Shown: positions 15,341-24,253 of the stretch, piece after piece
Layout: every line of letters starts with the position of its first letter
Position numbering within the stretch: the first letter of the stretch is position 1
Source of the DNA: CAIYRG01 sp963747255
GTDB lineage: Bacteria; Pseudomonadota; Alphaproteobacteria; Micropepsales; Micropepsaceae
DNA length: 64,000 bases
Assembly: GCA_963747255.1 (NCBI GenBank)
Contig: CAVVEG010000017.1
Span: 682,001 to 746,000 of the forward strand
Direction of reading: 5' to 3'
The notes under the pieces: generated by a model
What the model was told of the DNA's origin: nothing
The model's input: only the letters and a program-made list of their open reading frames with translations
Database searches by the model: none
Position numbers and translations under genes: made by a program

Positions 15341-15766
15341 TCAGGCTGCGGCTGATTCTTCGGCGGCTTCGACCGGACCGGAGTCCTTGCCCTTGGCATC
15401 CTTGTCGCGGTCAACGAACTCGATCACCGCCATCGCCGCGCGGTCACCATAGCGGAAGCCGGCCTTCAGGATGCGCAGATATCCGCCATTACGCTGCGCA
15501 TAACGCGGGCCGAGCACGTCAAAAAGCTTTGTGACCATAGCCGCGTCACCGACCCGGGACAGTGCCAGACGCCTTGCATGCAGGCTGCCTTTGCCGTTTT
15601 TCGCAGCCGTTACAAGCTTTTCCACCACCGGCCGAAGATCTTTTGCCTTCGGCAAAGTCGTGGTGATTTGCTCGTGCTTGATCAGAGCACAGGCCATGTT
15701 GGCGAACATGGCCGTACGGTGCGCCGAACTGCGGTTCAGTCTCCGGCCGGATTTCAGGTGTCGCAT
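15341..15766 (-). CDS. rplQ: 50S ribosomal protein L17
   Basis: A 141-residue L17 with the full family pattern: MRHLKSGRRLNRSSAHR, ALIKHEQITTTLPKAK, LFDVLGPRYAQRNGGY and LKAGFRYGDRAAMAVIEFVD. A 20-residue acidic, alanine-rich tail follows the core. It is the last gene of the alpha operon, 21 bp after rpoA. Confidence 0.97.
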   Translation of the reverse strand: MRHLKSGRRLNRSSAHRTAMFANMACALIKHEQITTTLPKAKDLRPVVEKLVTAAKNGKGSLHARRLALSRVGDAAMVTKLFDVLGPRYAQRNGGYLRILKAGFRYGDRAAMAVIEFVDRDKDAKGKDSGPVEAAEESAAA

Positions 15767-15787
15767 GACAATCCCCTCGTACGAAGA

Positions 15788-16804
15788 TCAGTATTGATCT
15801 TCGTAACGCTTTGCGAGTTCTTCAATGTTCTCCGGCGGCCAGCCAGGCACTTCCATTCCCAGATGCAAGCCCATCTCAGCCAAAACCGCTTTGATTTCGT
15901 TCAGCGACTTGCGTCCGAAATTCGGCGTCCGAAGCATCTCGGCTTCCGTCTTCTGAATCAGATCACCGATGTAAACGATGTTGTCGTTCTTCAGACAGTT
16001 GGCGGAGCGCACCGAGAGTTCCAATTCGTCCACTTTCTTCAGGAGCACGGGATTGAAGGCCAGGTCCGGTTTGGTTTCGTCGGCGACCCGCTCCTTGGGT
16101 TCTTCGAAGTTGATGAAGACTTGAAGCTGGTCCTGCAGAATCCGCGCCGCATAGGCAACGGCATTTTCCGGAGAAACCGCTCCATTCGTTTCCACGCTCA
16201 TAGTCAGTTTGTCATAGTCGAGGATCTGGCCTTCGCGCGTGTTCTCGACCTTGTAAGAGACCTTCTTCACCGGGCTGAACAACGAGTCTACCGGAATAAG
16301 GCCGATGGGCGCATCTTCCGGCCGGTTGCGGTCAGCCGGGACATAGCCCTTGCCGGTGGCAACCGTCAGTTCCATGCGCAGGGAAATTCCATCGTCGAGG
16401 GTGCACAGAACGAGATTTGGGTTGAGGATTTCCACGTCCGAAACCGGGGTAATCTGGCCGGCCGTGACTTCGCCCGGCCCGTCGGCGCGGAGGGTCAATC
16501 GCTTGGGACCCTCGGCGTGGAGCCGAAGCGCGATCTGCTTCACGTTGAGCACGATATCGGTGACATCCTCGCGCACGCCCGCAATAGATGAGAATTCGTG
16601 CAGGACGCCATCGATCTGAATCGCCGTAACCGCCGCTCCCTGCAGGGAAGACAGCAGAACGCGGCGAAGCGCATTGCCCAATGTGAGGCCGAATCCGCGT
16701 TCCAGCGGTTCAGCGACGATCGTTGCGATCCGCGTCTGCTCATGGCCCGTGTCGACCTTGAGCTTTTGCGGCTTAATCAGTTCTTGCCAGTTTTTCTGAA
16801 ACAC
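15788..16804 (-). CDS. rpoA: DNA-directed RNA polymerase subunit alpha
   Basis: A 338-residue alpha subunit. The N-terminal assembly domain includes EPLERGFGLTLGNALRRVLLSSL (split here as family positions 30-52), and the C-terminal DNA- and activator-binding domain contains LELSVRSANCLKNDNI and TPNFGRKSLNEIK. It scaffolds beta and beta-prime assembly. It follows rpsK in the alpha operon and has no frame breaks. Confidence 0.97.
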   Translation of the reverse strand: MFQKNWQELIKPQKLKVDTGHEQTRIATIVAEPLERGFGLTLGNALRRVLLSSLQGAAVTAIQIDGVLHEFSSIAGVREDVTDIVLNVKQIALRLHAEGPKRLTLRADGPGEVTAGQITPVSDVEILNPNLVLCTLDDGISLRMELTVATGKGYVPADRNRPEDAPIGLIPVDSLFSPVKKVSYKVENTREGQILDYDKLTMSVETNGAVSPENAVAYAARILQDQLQVFINFEEPKERVADETKPDLAFNPVLLKKVDELELSVRSANCLKNDNIVYIGDLIQKTEAEMLRTPNFGRKSLNEIKAVLAEMGLHLGMEVPGWPPENIEELAKRYEDQY

Positions 16805-16877
16805 CTTGCTACCTCATCGTTTCCCGGACGGGCGCAACGCCCATCCAATTCGTGCGATGGAAAAAAATACAGCCCGA

Positions 16878-17267
16878 TCAGACGCGCCGGCGTTTTGGCG
16901 CGCGACAGCCATTGTGCGGAATCGGAGTCACATCGCGAATTGCCGTTACATTCAGGCCAACCGTTTGCAACGCGCGCAGCGCTGATTCCCGCCCGGCGCC
17001 CGGACCGCTGACTTCGACCTCAAGCGTCCGCATCCCATGCTCGACCGCCTTCTTGGCCGCATCTTCGGCTGCCACCTGCGCCGCATAAGGCGTGGACTTC
17101 CGCGAACCTTTGAACCCCAGCGAGCCGGCTGAAGACCAGGACACGGCATTCCCCTGCCCGTCCGTGATCGTCACGATGGTGTTGTTGAACGTCGCATTGA
17201 CATGAGCAACGCCCGTCACAACGTTTTTCTTTTCCTTCTTGCGGGCACGCGGAGCGGCCTTGGCCAT
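16878..17267 (-). CDS. rpsK: 30S ribosomal protein S11
   Basis: A 129-residue S11: GVAHVNATFNNTIVTITD, SAGSLGFKGSRKSTPYAAQ, EVSGPGAGRESALRALQ and the C-terminal PHNGCRAPKRRRV are all as in the family. It starts 1 bp after the rpsM stop and lies upstream of rpoA. It sits on the 30S platform near the mRNA exit region. Confidence 0.97.
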   Translation of the reverse strand: MAKAAPRARKKEKKNVVTGVAHVNATFNNTIVTITDGQGNAVSWSSAGSLGFKGSRKSTPYAAQVAAEDAAKKAVEHGMRTLEVEVSGPGAGRESALRALQTVGLNVTAIRDVTPIPHNGCRAPKRRRV

Positions 17268-17268
17268 G

Positions 17269-17646
17269 TTATTTGGTTACCTTTTTCTTGCCTGCAATAG
17301 CGCGCGCCGGACCTTTTCGGGTACGGGCATTGGTGTGGGTGCGTTGTCCGCGAACCGGCAGACCGCGGCGATGCCGAAGCCCGCGATAGCAGCCGAGATC
17401 CATCAGACGCTTTATGTTCATCGCCACTTCGCGCCGAAGATCGCCCTCGACGACGTAATCGCGGTCAATCGTCTCGCGGATCTGGATCACTTCCGTTTCG
17501 GTCAGATCGCTGACACGGCGATCTTCACTGATGTCGACTTTCTTGCAGATATCCCTGGCATTCGAGGGTCCGATGCCATGGATATAGCGCAGGGCGATTT
17601 CCACCCGCTTGTTTGTCGGAATGTTAACCCCGGCTATGCGGGCCAC
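17269..17646 (-). CDS. rpsM: 30S ribosomal protein S13
   Basis: A 125-residue S13 beginning MARIAGVNIPTNKRVEIAL and containing YIHGIGPSNA, CYRGLRHRRGLPVRGQRT and the KGPARAIAGKKK tail. It contacts the 30S head and the 50S bridge. The gene for L36 often found nearby in other groups is absent. Confidence 0.97.
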   Translation of the reverse strand: MARIAGVNIPTNKRVEIALRYIHGIGPSNARDICKKVDISEDRRVSDLTETEVIQIRETIDRDYVVEGDLRREVAMNIKRLMDLGCYRGLRHRRGLPVRGQRTHTNARTRKGPARAIAGKKKVTK

Positions 17647-17750
17647 GGCAATCTCCTATCCGATGAGCGGCGGACGCGCAAACAACAGCGCCGGAATTCC
17701 GCGAAACTCCAGCCGCAAGGGCGTGAATTATAGGAACCGGCGACTTGAAG

Positions 17751-18365
17751 TCAACCGGCTATGCCATTCACGTCCCCGCGCGCCGCCCGGATTATGCCGG
17801 CCAAAGTGACGCGGATCTCGGATGCCACCTGCGGGATCGGCGCCATGCCATCGACCGTCCGCAACTTACCCTGAGCGCTGTAGAATTCGAGGAGAGGTTG
17901 GGTATTTTTCCGATAAACGCCGAGCCGACGCTTGAGCGTTTCAGGGTTGTCATCGGTACGGGCGGCTTCACCGGATTCCCTGACCCGCGCTTCCATGCGC
18001 CCAACCATCGCCTCGTCATCCACCCTGAGTTCGATCACCACATCGATCTGGCAGCCTCTGCCCGCGAGCATTCGATCAAGGGCTTCTGCCTGAGCGATCG
18101 TCCTCGGAAAACCATCGAATACTGCGCCGTTGGCGCAGTCGGCCTCATCCAGACGTTCCGAGATAATACCGATGACAATCTCGTCGGGAACGAGATCGCC
18201 GCGCTCCATGATCGTTTTGCAGCGATTTCCCAGTTCCGTTCCGGCCGCAATAGCAACCCTTAGCATCTCTCCGGTGGAGAGTTGAGGTAACCCGAGTTCC
18301 CTCTGCAGGATGGACGCCTGCGTGCCCTTGCCAGCGCCGGGCGGGCCAAAGAGGATCAGGTACAT
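17751..18365 (-). CDS. adk: Adenylate kinase
   Basis: A 204-residue adenylate kinase (ATP + AMP to 2 ADP). P-loop GPPGAGKGTQ at residues 7-16, AMP-binding STGEMLR, the core DGFPRTIAQAEAL and the catalytic DDNPETLKRRL near residue 140. The lid is short and has no zinc cysteines. It lies between secY and rpsM, the usual alphaproteobacterial arrangement. Confidence 0.96.
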   Translation of the reverse strand: MYLILFGPPGAGKGTQASILQRELGLPQLSTGEMLRVAIAAGTELGNRCKTIMERGDLVPDEIVIGIISERLDEADCANGAVFDGFPRTIAQAEALDRMLAGRGCQIDVVIELRVDDEAMVGRMEARVRESGEAARTDDNPETLKRRLGVYRKNTQPLLEFYSAQGKLRTVDGMAPIPQVASEIRVTLAGIIRAARGDVNGIAG

Positions 18366-18378
18366 GGAGTTCGTCCGG

Positions 18379-19716
18379 TTATTTCAACCGTGCGCCTTTG
18401 AGCCGCGCCTTGCGGATCAGCCCTTCGTATTGCTGCGCGATCAGATGGCTCTGGATCTGAGCCACCGTGTCCATGGTGACACTAACGACAATCAGCAATG
18501 ACGTCCCGCCAAAGGCAAATTGCTGAACATTATAGGCGCCACCGATGATCTCCGGAACCAGACAGACGAAGGTGAGATAAAGCGAACCTACAACCGTAAT
18601 GCGCGTGAGGACATAATCGATATATTCCGCCGTCCTCTTGCCCGGCCGGATGCCCGGGACAAACCCGCCATATTTTTTTAGGTTATCGGCGGTCTCTTCC
18701 GGATTGAACACGATAGCTGTGTAGAAGAAGCAGAAGAAAATGATTCCCATTGCATACAGGATGATGAACAGCGGTTTTCCATGACCCAGAAGCACCACAA
18801 TGTTCTGCAGCCAACCCGGAATGTTCGCCGCGTTGAAATTTGCAACAGTGGTCGGCAGCAGCAGCAGAGACGACGCGAAAATCGGCGGAATCACGCCTGC
18901 AACATTGATCTTCAGCGGCAGATGGGAAGATTCTCCGCCGAAAACACGATTGCCCTGTTGTCGTTTTGGATATTGAACAAGCAGCCGCCGTTGGGCCCTC
19001 TCCATAAACACGACGAAGGCAATCAGCCCCGCGAACAGGGCAAACATTCCGATCAGAAGCGCCGGATTGACCGAGCCGGTACGGGCCTGTTCAAAAACTT
19101 GCACGAGAAAGGTCGGCAGCCGTGCCACAATCCCGGCCATGATGATCAGTGAAATGCCGTTTCCAACGCCGCGGGCGGTAATCTGCTCACCAAGCCACAT
19201 CAGAAAAATCGTGCCGCCGGTCAGCGTAATTACGGTTGAGAGACGAAACGCCAGGCCGGGCGCTATGACCACCGCGCCCCATTGCTCAAGTCCAATGGCA
19301 ATGGCATATGCCTGCACTGCGGCAAGCATGACGGTTCCATATCGCGTGTATTGATTGATCTGCTTACGGCCCGATTCGCCTTCTTTCTTGAGCTGTTCCA
19401 GCGTGGGGGAAACAGTCGTCATCAGCTGGATGATGATGGATGACGAGATGTAAGGCATGATGCCGAGCGCGAAGATCGCCATGCGTCCGATGGCGCCACC
19501 CGCAAGCAGGTTGAACACGTCGAGAAGGCTGCCCTGCTGCTGCTGAATCTGTCGCGCCAATTCAGTCGCGTCGATGCCCGGCATCGGAATATAGGTTCCA
19601 AGTCGAGCCACAATCAGTGCCACCGCCGTGAACAGGATCCGTTGTTTGAGTTCCGTCGCCTTTGCGAAGGCGGATAGATTGAAATTTGCTGCTAATTGTT
19701 CCGCTGCCGACGGCAT
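18379..19716 (-). CDS. secY: Protein translocase subunit SecY
   Basis: A 445-residue SecY with ten predicted membrane helices forming the protein-conducting channel with SecE and SecG. Family motifs include LGTYIPMPGID in the first periplasmic loop, FALGIMPYISSSIIIQL, the KEGESGRKQINQYTRYGT cytosolic loop, and the FNPEETADNLKKYGGFVPGIRPG segment with YIDYVLTRIT. Encoded between rplO and adk; intact. Confidence 0.97.
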   Translation of the reverse strand: MPSAAEQLAANFNLSAFAKATELKQRILFTAVALIVARLGTYIPMPGIDATELARQIQQQQGSLLDVFNLLAGGAIGRMAIFALGIMPYISSSIIIQLMTTVSPTLEQLKKEGESGRKQINQYTRYGTVMLAAVQAYAIAIGLEQWGAVVIAPGLAFRLSTVITLTGGTIFLMWLGEQITARGVGNGISLIIMAGIVARLPTFLVQVFEQARTGSVNPALLIGMFALFAGLIAFVVFMERAQRRLLVQYPKRQQGNRVFGGESSHLPLKINVAGVIPPIFASSLLLLPTTVANFNAANIPGWLQNIVVLLGHGKPLFIILYAMGIIFFCFFYTAIVFNPEETADNLKKYGGFVPGIRPGKRTAEYIDYVLTRITVVGSLYLTFVCLVPEIIGGAYNVQQFAFGGTSLLIVVSVTMDTVAQIQSHLIAQQYEGLIRKARLKGARLK

Positions 19717-19810
19717 GGCGTACTCCGATCCGAAAGCCCTTTGGCTCGACTATACAGGAACTGGGGCGAAAACGCGGGCCCCAGTCATATGGGTCCGCAT
19801 GGCGCCAGTT

Positions 19811-20368
19811 TCAGGAGGTCTGCAGTTGGCCGGCGCGCTTTTCAGCCGCCGCTTTACGCCTTTGTACGCGTTTTCCCGGCTGGCCCTTGCGGTTGAGACG
19901 AACCGGTTTGCTGAATGTGGTTGTAACGGACCCGCCTGCCCTCTCGACGGCTTCGATGGCCGCACTGGATGCGCCGGCGACCTCTATGGTCAATTTCGCC
20001 GTTATTGTTCCCTTGGCCAGCAACCGAACGCCGTCACGCGCTTCGCTGACAAGGCCTGCTTCAACCAGTTGCACGCCGGTGATCGTCGCGTCAGACTTGA
20101 GAAGCCCGGAGTCGAGCGCAGCCTGAATACGGCCCAGATTAATGGGCGCGAACTCGCGCGCAAAATGATTGTAAAAACCACGTTTTGGCAGACGCATGTA
20201 AAGAGGCATCTGGCCACCTTCGAAACCATGTATCGACACGCCGGCACGCGCTTTGGCGCCTTTGACACCGCGACCGCAGGTCTTGCCCAGACCGGAGGAG
20301 GAACCGCGCCCAACTCTGGTATGCGTGCTGCGCGCGCCGTGGTTATCCCGCAACTGATTGAGCTTCAT
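19811..20368 (-). CDS. rplO: 50S ribosomal protein L15
   Basis: A 185-residue L15 starting MKLNQLRDNHGARSTHTRVGRG at ATG 20368, the conserved N-terminus; an in-frame start 27 bp upstream is not needed. GLGKTCGRGVKGAKAR and GGQMPLYMRLPKRGF are typical. The C-terminus carries a basic tail (KRVQRRKAAAEKRAGQ) longer than in E. coli. Confidence 0.96.
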   Translation of the reverse strand: MKLNQLRDNHGARSTHTRVGRGSSSGLGKTCGRGVKGAKARAGVSIHGFEGGQMPLYMRLPKRGFYNHFAREFAPINLGRIQAALDSGLLKSDATITGVQLVEAGLVSEARDGVRLLAKGTITAKLTIEVAGASSAAIEAVERAGGSVTTTFSKPVRLNRKGQPGKRVQRRKAAAEKRAGQLQTS

Positions 20369-20372
20369 GGCG

Positions 20373-20573
20373 TCATTCTTTCGTGACTTCCACAAGGTGA
20401 GCCACCTTGCGGATCATTCCCCGCACCGAGGGCGTATCCTCGAGAACTTTGCTGCGTCCAATTTTTCCCAGTCCCAGACCCCGCAACGTCGCGGCCTGCA
20501 CTTCGGGGCGGCGCGCCTGACTCCGGACCTGGCGTACGGTCAGTTTGCCGGAATTTTTTGTCTCTTCAGCCAT
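20373..20573 (-). CDS. rpmD: 50S ribosomal protein L30
   Basis: A 66-residue L30 (KLTVRQVRSQARRPEVQ, LRGLGLGKIGR, DTPSVRGMIRKVAHLV). It lies between rpsE and rplO with gaps of 2 and 4 bp, so all three are surely one transcript. Confidence 0.95.
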   Translation of the reverse strand: MAEETKNSGKLTVRQVRSQARRPEVQAATLRGLGLGKIGRSKVLEDTPSVRGMIRKVAHLVEVTKE

Positions 20574-20575
20574 TG

Positions 20576-21139
20576 TCAGGCCCCTGCTGCCGCTTCAGTC
20601 CGGTCCTTCGCCTGGGCTTCGCGCTTCTGGATGATTTCGGACACGCTCTTGCCGCGGCGCTGAGCGATGTGCCGCGGACTTTGCTGTTGCTTCAGCGCGT
20701 CGAATGTCGCGCGCACCATGTTATAGGGATTCGATGTTCCCAGACTCTTGGCCACAACATCTCCAACCCCCAGGCTTTCGAATACCGCCCGCATCGGGCC
20801 TCCTGCTATAATGCCGGTACCCTGTTCTGCCGGGCGCACTATGACCTTTCCCGCCCCATGTCTGCCGACGGTTTCATGATGCAGTGTTCGGCCGTCCTTC
20901 AGTGGAACGCGCAACATGGCGCGTTTGGCAGCATCGGTGGCCTTGCGGATGGCTTCCGGAACTTCGCGCGCCTTACCGTGGCCGAACCCGACCCGGCCGC
21001 GCTGGTCGCCGACGACAACCAGTGCCGCAAAACCGAAGCGACGTCCGCCTTTCACCACTTTTGCAACGCGATTGATATGTACGAGCTTATCGACGAAATC
21101 GCTTTCGCGGTCGTCGCGCTCGCGAGGTTCACGTGCCAC
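20576..21139 (-). CDS. rpsE: 30S ribosomal protein S5
   Basis: A 187-residue S5 with the N-terminal double-stranded RNA-binding fold (HINRVAKVVKGGRRFGFAAL, VVGDQRGRVGFGHGKAREVP) and the C-terminal half (GRHGAGKVIVRPAEQGTGI, GGPMRAVFESLGVGDVVAKS). It contributes to decoding accuracy. Spc operon, between rplR and rpmD. Confidence 0.97.
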   Translation of the reverse strand: MAREPRERDDRESDFVDKLVHINRVAKVVKGGRRFGFAALVVVGDQRGRVGFGHGKAREVPEAIRKATDAAKRAMLRVPLKDGRTLHHETVGRHGAGKVIVRPAEQGTGIIAGGPMRAVFESLGVGDVVAKSLGTSNPYNMVRATFDALKQQQSPRHIAQRRGKSVSEIIQKREAQAKDRTEAAAGA

Positions 21140-21154
21140 TGATTATCCTTTCGT

Positions 21155-21514
21155 TCAGAATTCGAGGCCGCCCTCGCGGGCCGCTTCTGCAAGCGCCTTG
21201 ACGCGCCCATGATAAAGATATCCACCGCGATCGAACACGACCTGCCTGACGCCCTTTTCCACGGCGCGCTGCGCAATCAGTTTGCCGACGGCAGCCGCGG
21301 CTGCAACATTGTAGGTCTTCGACAATCCATCTTTGGCGCCCTCGACCGAACTTGCCGCGACAATCGTTTTCTGCGAACCATCGTCGATCAACTGCGCGTA
21401 GATGTGCTTGCCTGACCGGAATACGGAAAGGCGCGGCCGTCCGCCGCTCACCTGGGCGATATGATATCGCACCCGGCGTCGCCGCCGCTCAAACAGATCT
21501 CTTCTATTGGCCAT
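21155..21514 (-). CDS. rplR: 50S ribosomal protein L18
   Basis: A 119-residue L18, the 5S rRNA-binding protein: RRRRVRYHIAQVSGGRPRLSV, HIYAQLIDD, and the conserved C-terminus FDRGGYLYHGRVKALAEAAREGGL. Spc operon. Confidence 0.97.
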   Translation of the reverse strand: MANRRDLFERRRRRVRYHIAQVSGGRPRLSVFRSGKHIYAQLIDDGSQKTIVAASSVEGAKDGLSKTYNVAAAAAVGKLIAQRAVEKGVRQVVFDRGGYLYHGRVKALAEAAREGGLEF

Positions 21515-21526
21515 CGCTGATCACCG

Positions 21527-22060
21527 TTACTTCTTCTTGCCTTCTTTGCGGCGGATGCGCTCGCCAGCATATTTGACGCCTTTGCCCTTATACGGTTCCG
21601 GCGGCCTGTAACTGCGGACCTCGGAGGCAACCTGTCCCACCAACTGCTTGTCGATTCCAGTAATCGTGATCGCTGTGGGCTTTTCGCATACTACTTGGAT
21701 TCCCGGTGGAATCGGATGCAGCACGTCATGCGAAAAACCCAGCTGCAATTGCAGATTCTTGCCCTGCACGGCTGCGCGATACCCCACGCCGGATATTTCC
21801 AGCTTTTCGGTGAACCCCTCCGTGACGCCGCGCACCAGGTTGTTGAGCAACGTCCGCTGCATGCCCCACATCGCGCGGGCACGATCCGACTGTTCACGCG
21901 GCGTGACGGAAATTCCGTCATCGCCGATTGCGGCTTCCACCTCGGGCACGAGATGAAGTTTCAGCTCTCCCTTGGGTCCCTTAACAGACACTGTTCCTGC
22001 TTCCACCCTGGCGGTAACGCCTTTGGGCAGGGGAACCGGTTTTTTGCCGATACGCGACAT
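21527..22060 (-). CDS. rplF: 50S ribosomal protein L6
   Basis: A 177-residue L6. The conserved start MSRIGKKPVPLPKGV is at ATG 22060; a longer in-frame version beginning at 22135 has no homology upstream. GVTEGFTEKLEISGVGYRA and the C-terminal RSYRPPEPYKGKGVKYAGE are typical. It binds 23S rRNA near the factor-binding site. Confidence 0.97.
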   Translation of the reverse strand: MSRIGKKPVPLPKGVTARVEAGTVSVKGPKGELKLHLVPEVEAAIGDDGISVTPREQSDRARAMWGMQRTLLNNLVRGVTEGFTEKLEISGVGYRAAVQGKNLQLQLGFSHDVLHPIPPGIQVVCEKPTAITITGIDKQLVGQVASEVRSYRPPEPYKGKGVKYAGERIRRKEGKKK

Positions 22061-22100
22061 CAGTTCGTCTCCATCTGCATCAGGTGCGGAAATTGCCGGC

Positions 22101-22499
22101 TCAGAACACCCGGCAGAGCACCTCTCCGCCCACATTTTTTTCCCGGGCGTCGGAATCCGACATTACGCCCTGGGGAGTAGAAAGAATTGAAACTCCCAGA
22201 CCGCCCCGGTACGGCTTCAGTTCACTGACGGAATTGTAGACACGCCGTCCCGGCGTTGAAATTCGCGTCAGCTCGCGAATTACTGGCCGTCCGTCGTGGT
22301 ATTTGAGCTCGATTTCAAATTCTGCCGCGCGGCCTTTCATCTGCACTTCGCTATAACCGCGGATGAATCCCTCTTCCTTCAGCACGTCGAGCAGGCGCCC
22401 GCGCAATTTGGAGGCGGGCGTTGACACTTTGGCGAGGCCCCGCATTTGACCGTTGCGGATTCGCGTCAGCAGGTCGCCGATGGGGTCGTTGATGGCCAT
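22101..22499 (-). CDS. rpsH: 30S ribosomal protein S8
   Basis: A 132-residue S8 (MAINDPIGDLLTRIRNGQ, STPASKLRGRLLDVLKEEGFI, RISTPGRRVYNSV and the terminal TPQGVMSDSDAREKNVGGE). In E. coli S8 represses the spc operon by binding its mRNA; whether that happens here cannot be seen. Confidence 0.97.
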   Translation of the reverse strand: MAINDPIGDLLTRIRNGQMRGLAKVSTPASKLRGRLLDVLKEEGFIRGYSEVQMKGRAAEFEIELKYHDGRPVIRELTRISTPGRRVYNSVSELKPYRGGLGVSILSTPQGVMSDSDAREKNVGGEVLCRVF

Positions 22500-22512
22500 C
22501 GCGTGTACTCCT

Positions 22513-22818
22513 TTACCAGCTTGCCTTGGTCATGCCGGGGACCTGGCCGAAATTCGCCAGATCCCGGAGCGCGATGCGCGAGAGCTTGAGTTTGCGGTAA
22601 AACCCCCGGGAGCGCCCGCTCAGGTCGCAACGATTATGGATGCGCGAGGGCGATGAATTGCGCGGAAGCTTCGCGAGCTTCAAACGGGCGGAAAAGCGTT
22701 CCTCCGGCGCAACCGAGAGATCTTCGGCCCTTGCTTTCAGAGCCGCGCGTTTGTCGGCGTAGCGCGCGGCCAATTTTTCGCGCTTTCTGTTCCGGTTGAT
22801 CTGGCTGAGTTTCGCCAT
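22513..22818 (-). CDS. rpsN: 30S ribosomal protein S14
   Basis: A 101-residue S14 of the long, zinc-free type (no CxxC pairs), starting MAKLSQINRNRKREKL at ATG 22818. Family motifs LPRNSSPSRIHNRC and GRSRGFYRKLKLSRIALRDLA are present. Spc operon, between rplE and rpsH. Confidence 0.96.
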   Translation of the reverse strand: MAKLSQINRNRKREKLAARYADKRAALKARAEDLSVAPEERFSARLKLAKLPRNSSPSRIHNRCDLSGRSRGFYRKLKLSRIALRDLANFGQVPGMTKASW

Positions 22819-22838
22819 TCGTCCTTGGCTCCCAAATT

Positions 22839-23573
22839 TCAATTCATGAAGGGCAGACGGAAACCCGCGAGAAGCGCCTTGGCTTCATCATCGGTTCGCG
22901 CCGAGGTCTGGAAGATGATGTCCATCCCCCAAACCGTTTCAGTCTTGTCGTAATCGATCTCGACAAACACGATGTGCTCTTTCAGCCCCATCGCATAATT
23001 GCCGCGCCCGTCGAAGCTTCTGCCCGAAACGCCGCGGAAGTCCCGCACGCGTGGCAGTGCGACAGTGATCAGGCGATCCAAAAATTCGTACATGCGATCC
23101 TTGCGCAACGTGACCTTTACCCCGACTGGCCGTCCTGCAGTGATTTTGAACGCCGAGATCGCTTTCTTGGCCCGCGTAATCACCGCTTTCTGCCCGGCAA
23201 TAGCCGTCAGATCGTTCTGTGCGCTTTGAATTTTCTTCTGATCGGCTGCCCCTTCCCCCGCGCCGATATTGAGCACGATCTTTTCGATACGGGGCGCCTG
23301 AAGTTTGTTCTTGTAGCCGAATTTCTCCATCAGCTGCGGACGGACAACATCAAGATAATGCTTCTTGAAGCGCGGTATGTAATTGGGATCCAGCACCGGT
23401 TCGGCGGCCGGTGCCGGGGCTGCCTTCGCGCCATCGCCTTTTTTCTTTGCGGACTTTGCGTCTTTACCGCCGCCCGCGGCTTCCGGCTTTCCGCCTTTGG
23501 CCTGCTTTCCCTCCGCAGGCTGCTTTGGCGCCTTCGCCTTCTTTGCCGGCTTTTCTTCTCCAGCATCAGACAT
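22839..23573 (-). CDS. rplE: 50S ribosomal protein L5 with long N-terminal extension
   Basis: A 244-residue L5. The core begins near residue 65 (YIPRFKKHYLDVVRPQL) and is complete: APRIEKIVLNIGAGEG, KAVITRAKKAISAFKI, VTLRKDRMYEFLDRLITVALPR, FDGRGNYAMGLKEH and the terminal GFRLPFMN. About 60 residues rich in Lys, Ala, Pro and Gly precede it, a tail not usual in L5 (about 180 residues). ATG 23573 has CCGGAGAA upstream and overlaps rplX by 8 bp. A GTG at codon 60 could give a normal-length protein but has no ribosome-binding site. L5 binds 5S rRNA and P-site tRNA. Confidence 0.93.
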   Translation of the reverse strand: MSDAGEEKPAKKAKAPKQPAEGKQAKGGKPEAAGGGKDAKSAKKKGDGAKAAPAPAAEPVLDPNYIPRFKKHYLDVVRPQLMEKFGYKNKLQAPRIEKIVLNIGAGEGAADQKKIQSAQNDLTAIAGQKAVITRAKKAISAFKITAGRPVGVKVTLRKDRMYEFLDRLITVALPRVRDFRGVSGRSFDGRGNYAMGLKEHIVFVEIDYDKTETVWGMDIIFQTSARTDDEAKALLAGFRLPFMN

Positions 23574-23883
23574 CGAGAACTTCTCCGGATTTTTTGGCAA
23601 AACGCACGAGCCGGCCATCGTCCAAACGCTTGAAACCCACGCGGGTCGGACCACCCGTTTTCGGGTCGACATGCGCGACCTTCGACAGGTGTAAAGGCGC
23701 TTCTTTGGAAACGATGCCACCCTGGGCGCGCGCTGTCTGGCGCTGATGCCTTTTGACGACATTGACCCCGGCGACGAGCACCCGGCTTTCTGACGGGTAA
23801 ACGCGCAGCACTTCGCCGGACTTGCCTTTATCCCGTCCGGCGGTGATCACGACCCGGTCGCCCTTCTTCAGTTTAGCGGGCAT
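23566..23883 (-). CDS. rplX: 50S ribosomal protein L24
   Basis: A 105-residue L24 with the KOW motif KKGDRVVITAGRDKGKSGEVL and the downstream GVNVVKRHQR and GGIVSKEAPLHLSKV segments. Its ATG shares one base with the restored rplN stop (TGATG), and it overlaps the rplE start. Confidence 0.97.
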   Translation of the reverse strand: MPAKLKKGDRVVITAGRDKGKSGEVLRVYPSESRVLVAGVNVVKRHQRQTARAQGGIVSKEAPLHLSKVAHVDPKTGGPTRVGFKRLDDGRLVRFAKKSGEVLDV

Positions 23884-24250
23884 CAGAGCACCTCCGGGGC
23901 AAGCGAGATGATCTTCATGTGATTTTTGCGCGAAGTTCGCGCGTTACGGGACCGAAAATTCTGGTACCGATCGGCTCGTTCTGATTGTTGATGAGAACGG
24001 CCGCATTCCCGTCAAAACGGATCAGCGAACCATCAGGGCGGCGGATACCGTGCGCAGTCCGCACGACGACCGCCTTCAACACCTCGCCCTTCTTGACTCG
24101 CCCACGGGGGATTGCCTCCTTCACCGAGACAACAATCGTGTCGCCCACATCGGCATATTTCCGGCGCGATCCCCCAAGAACCTTGATGCACATGACGCGG
24201 CGCGCGCCGGAATTGTCAGCCACGTCGAGTTCCGTTGTCATCTGGATCAT
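23883..24250 (-). CDS. rplN: 50S ribosomal protein L14 (frame broken near the C-terminus)
   Basis: L14 is nearly invariant: MIQMTTELDVADNSGARR, VKEAIPRGRVKKGEV, FDGNAAVLINNQNEPIGTRIFGPV. As given, the frame ends at TGA after ...RELRAKIT. The conserved last residues (NHMKIISLAPEVL) are encoded directly downstream in another frame; adding one A to an A5 run near 23925-23930 restores them, the normal 122-residue length, and a TGATG overlap with rplX. An indel in the sequence is the simplest explanation. Confidence 0.93.
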
Positions 24251-24253
24251 GGC

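Noticed and set aside
15578..16591. A 337-codon plus-strand open frame over rpoA
   Set aside because: Antisense shadow of rpoA; composition is that of the complementary codons, with no recognisable domain.
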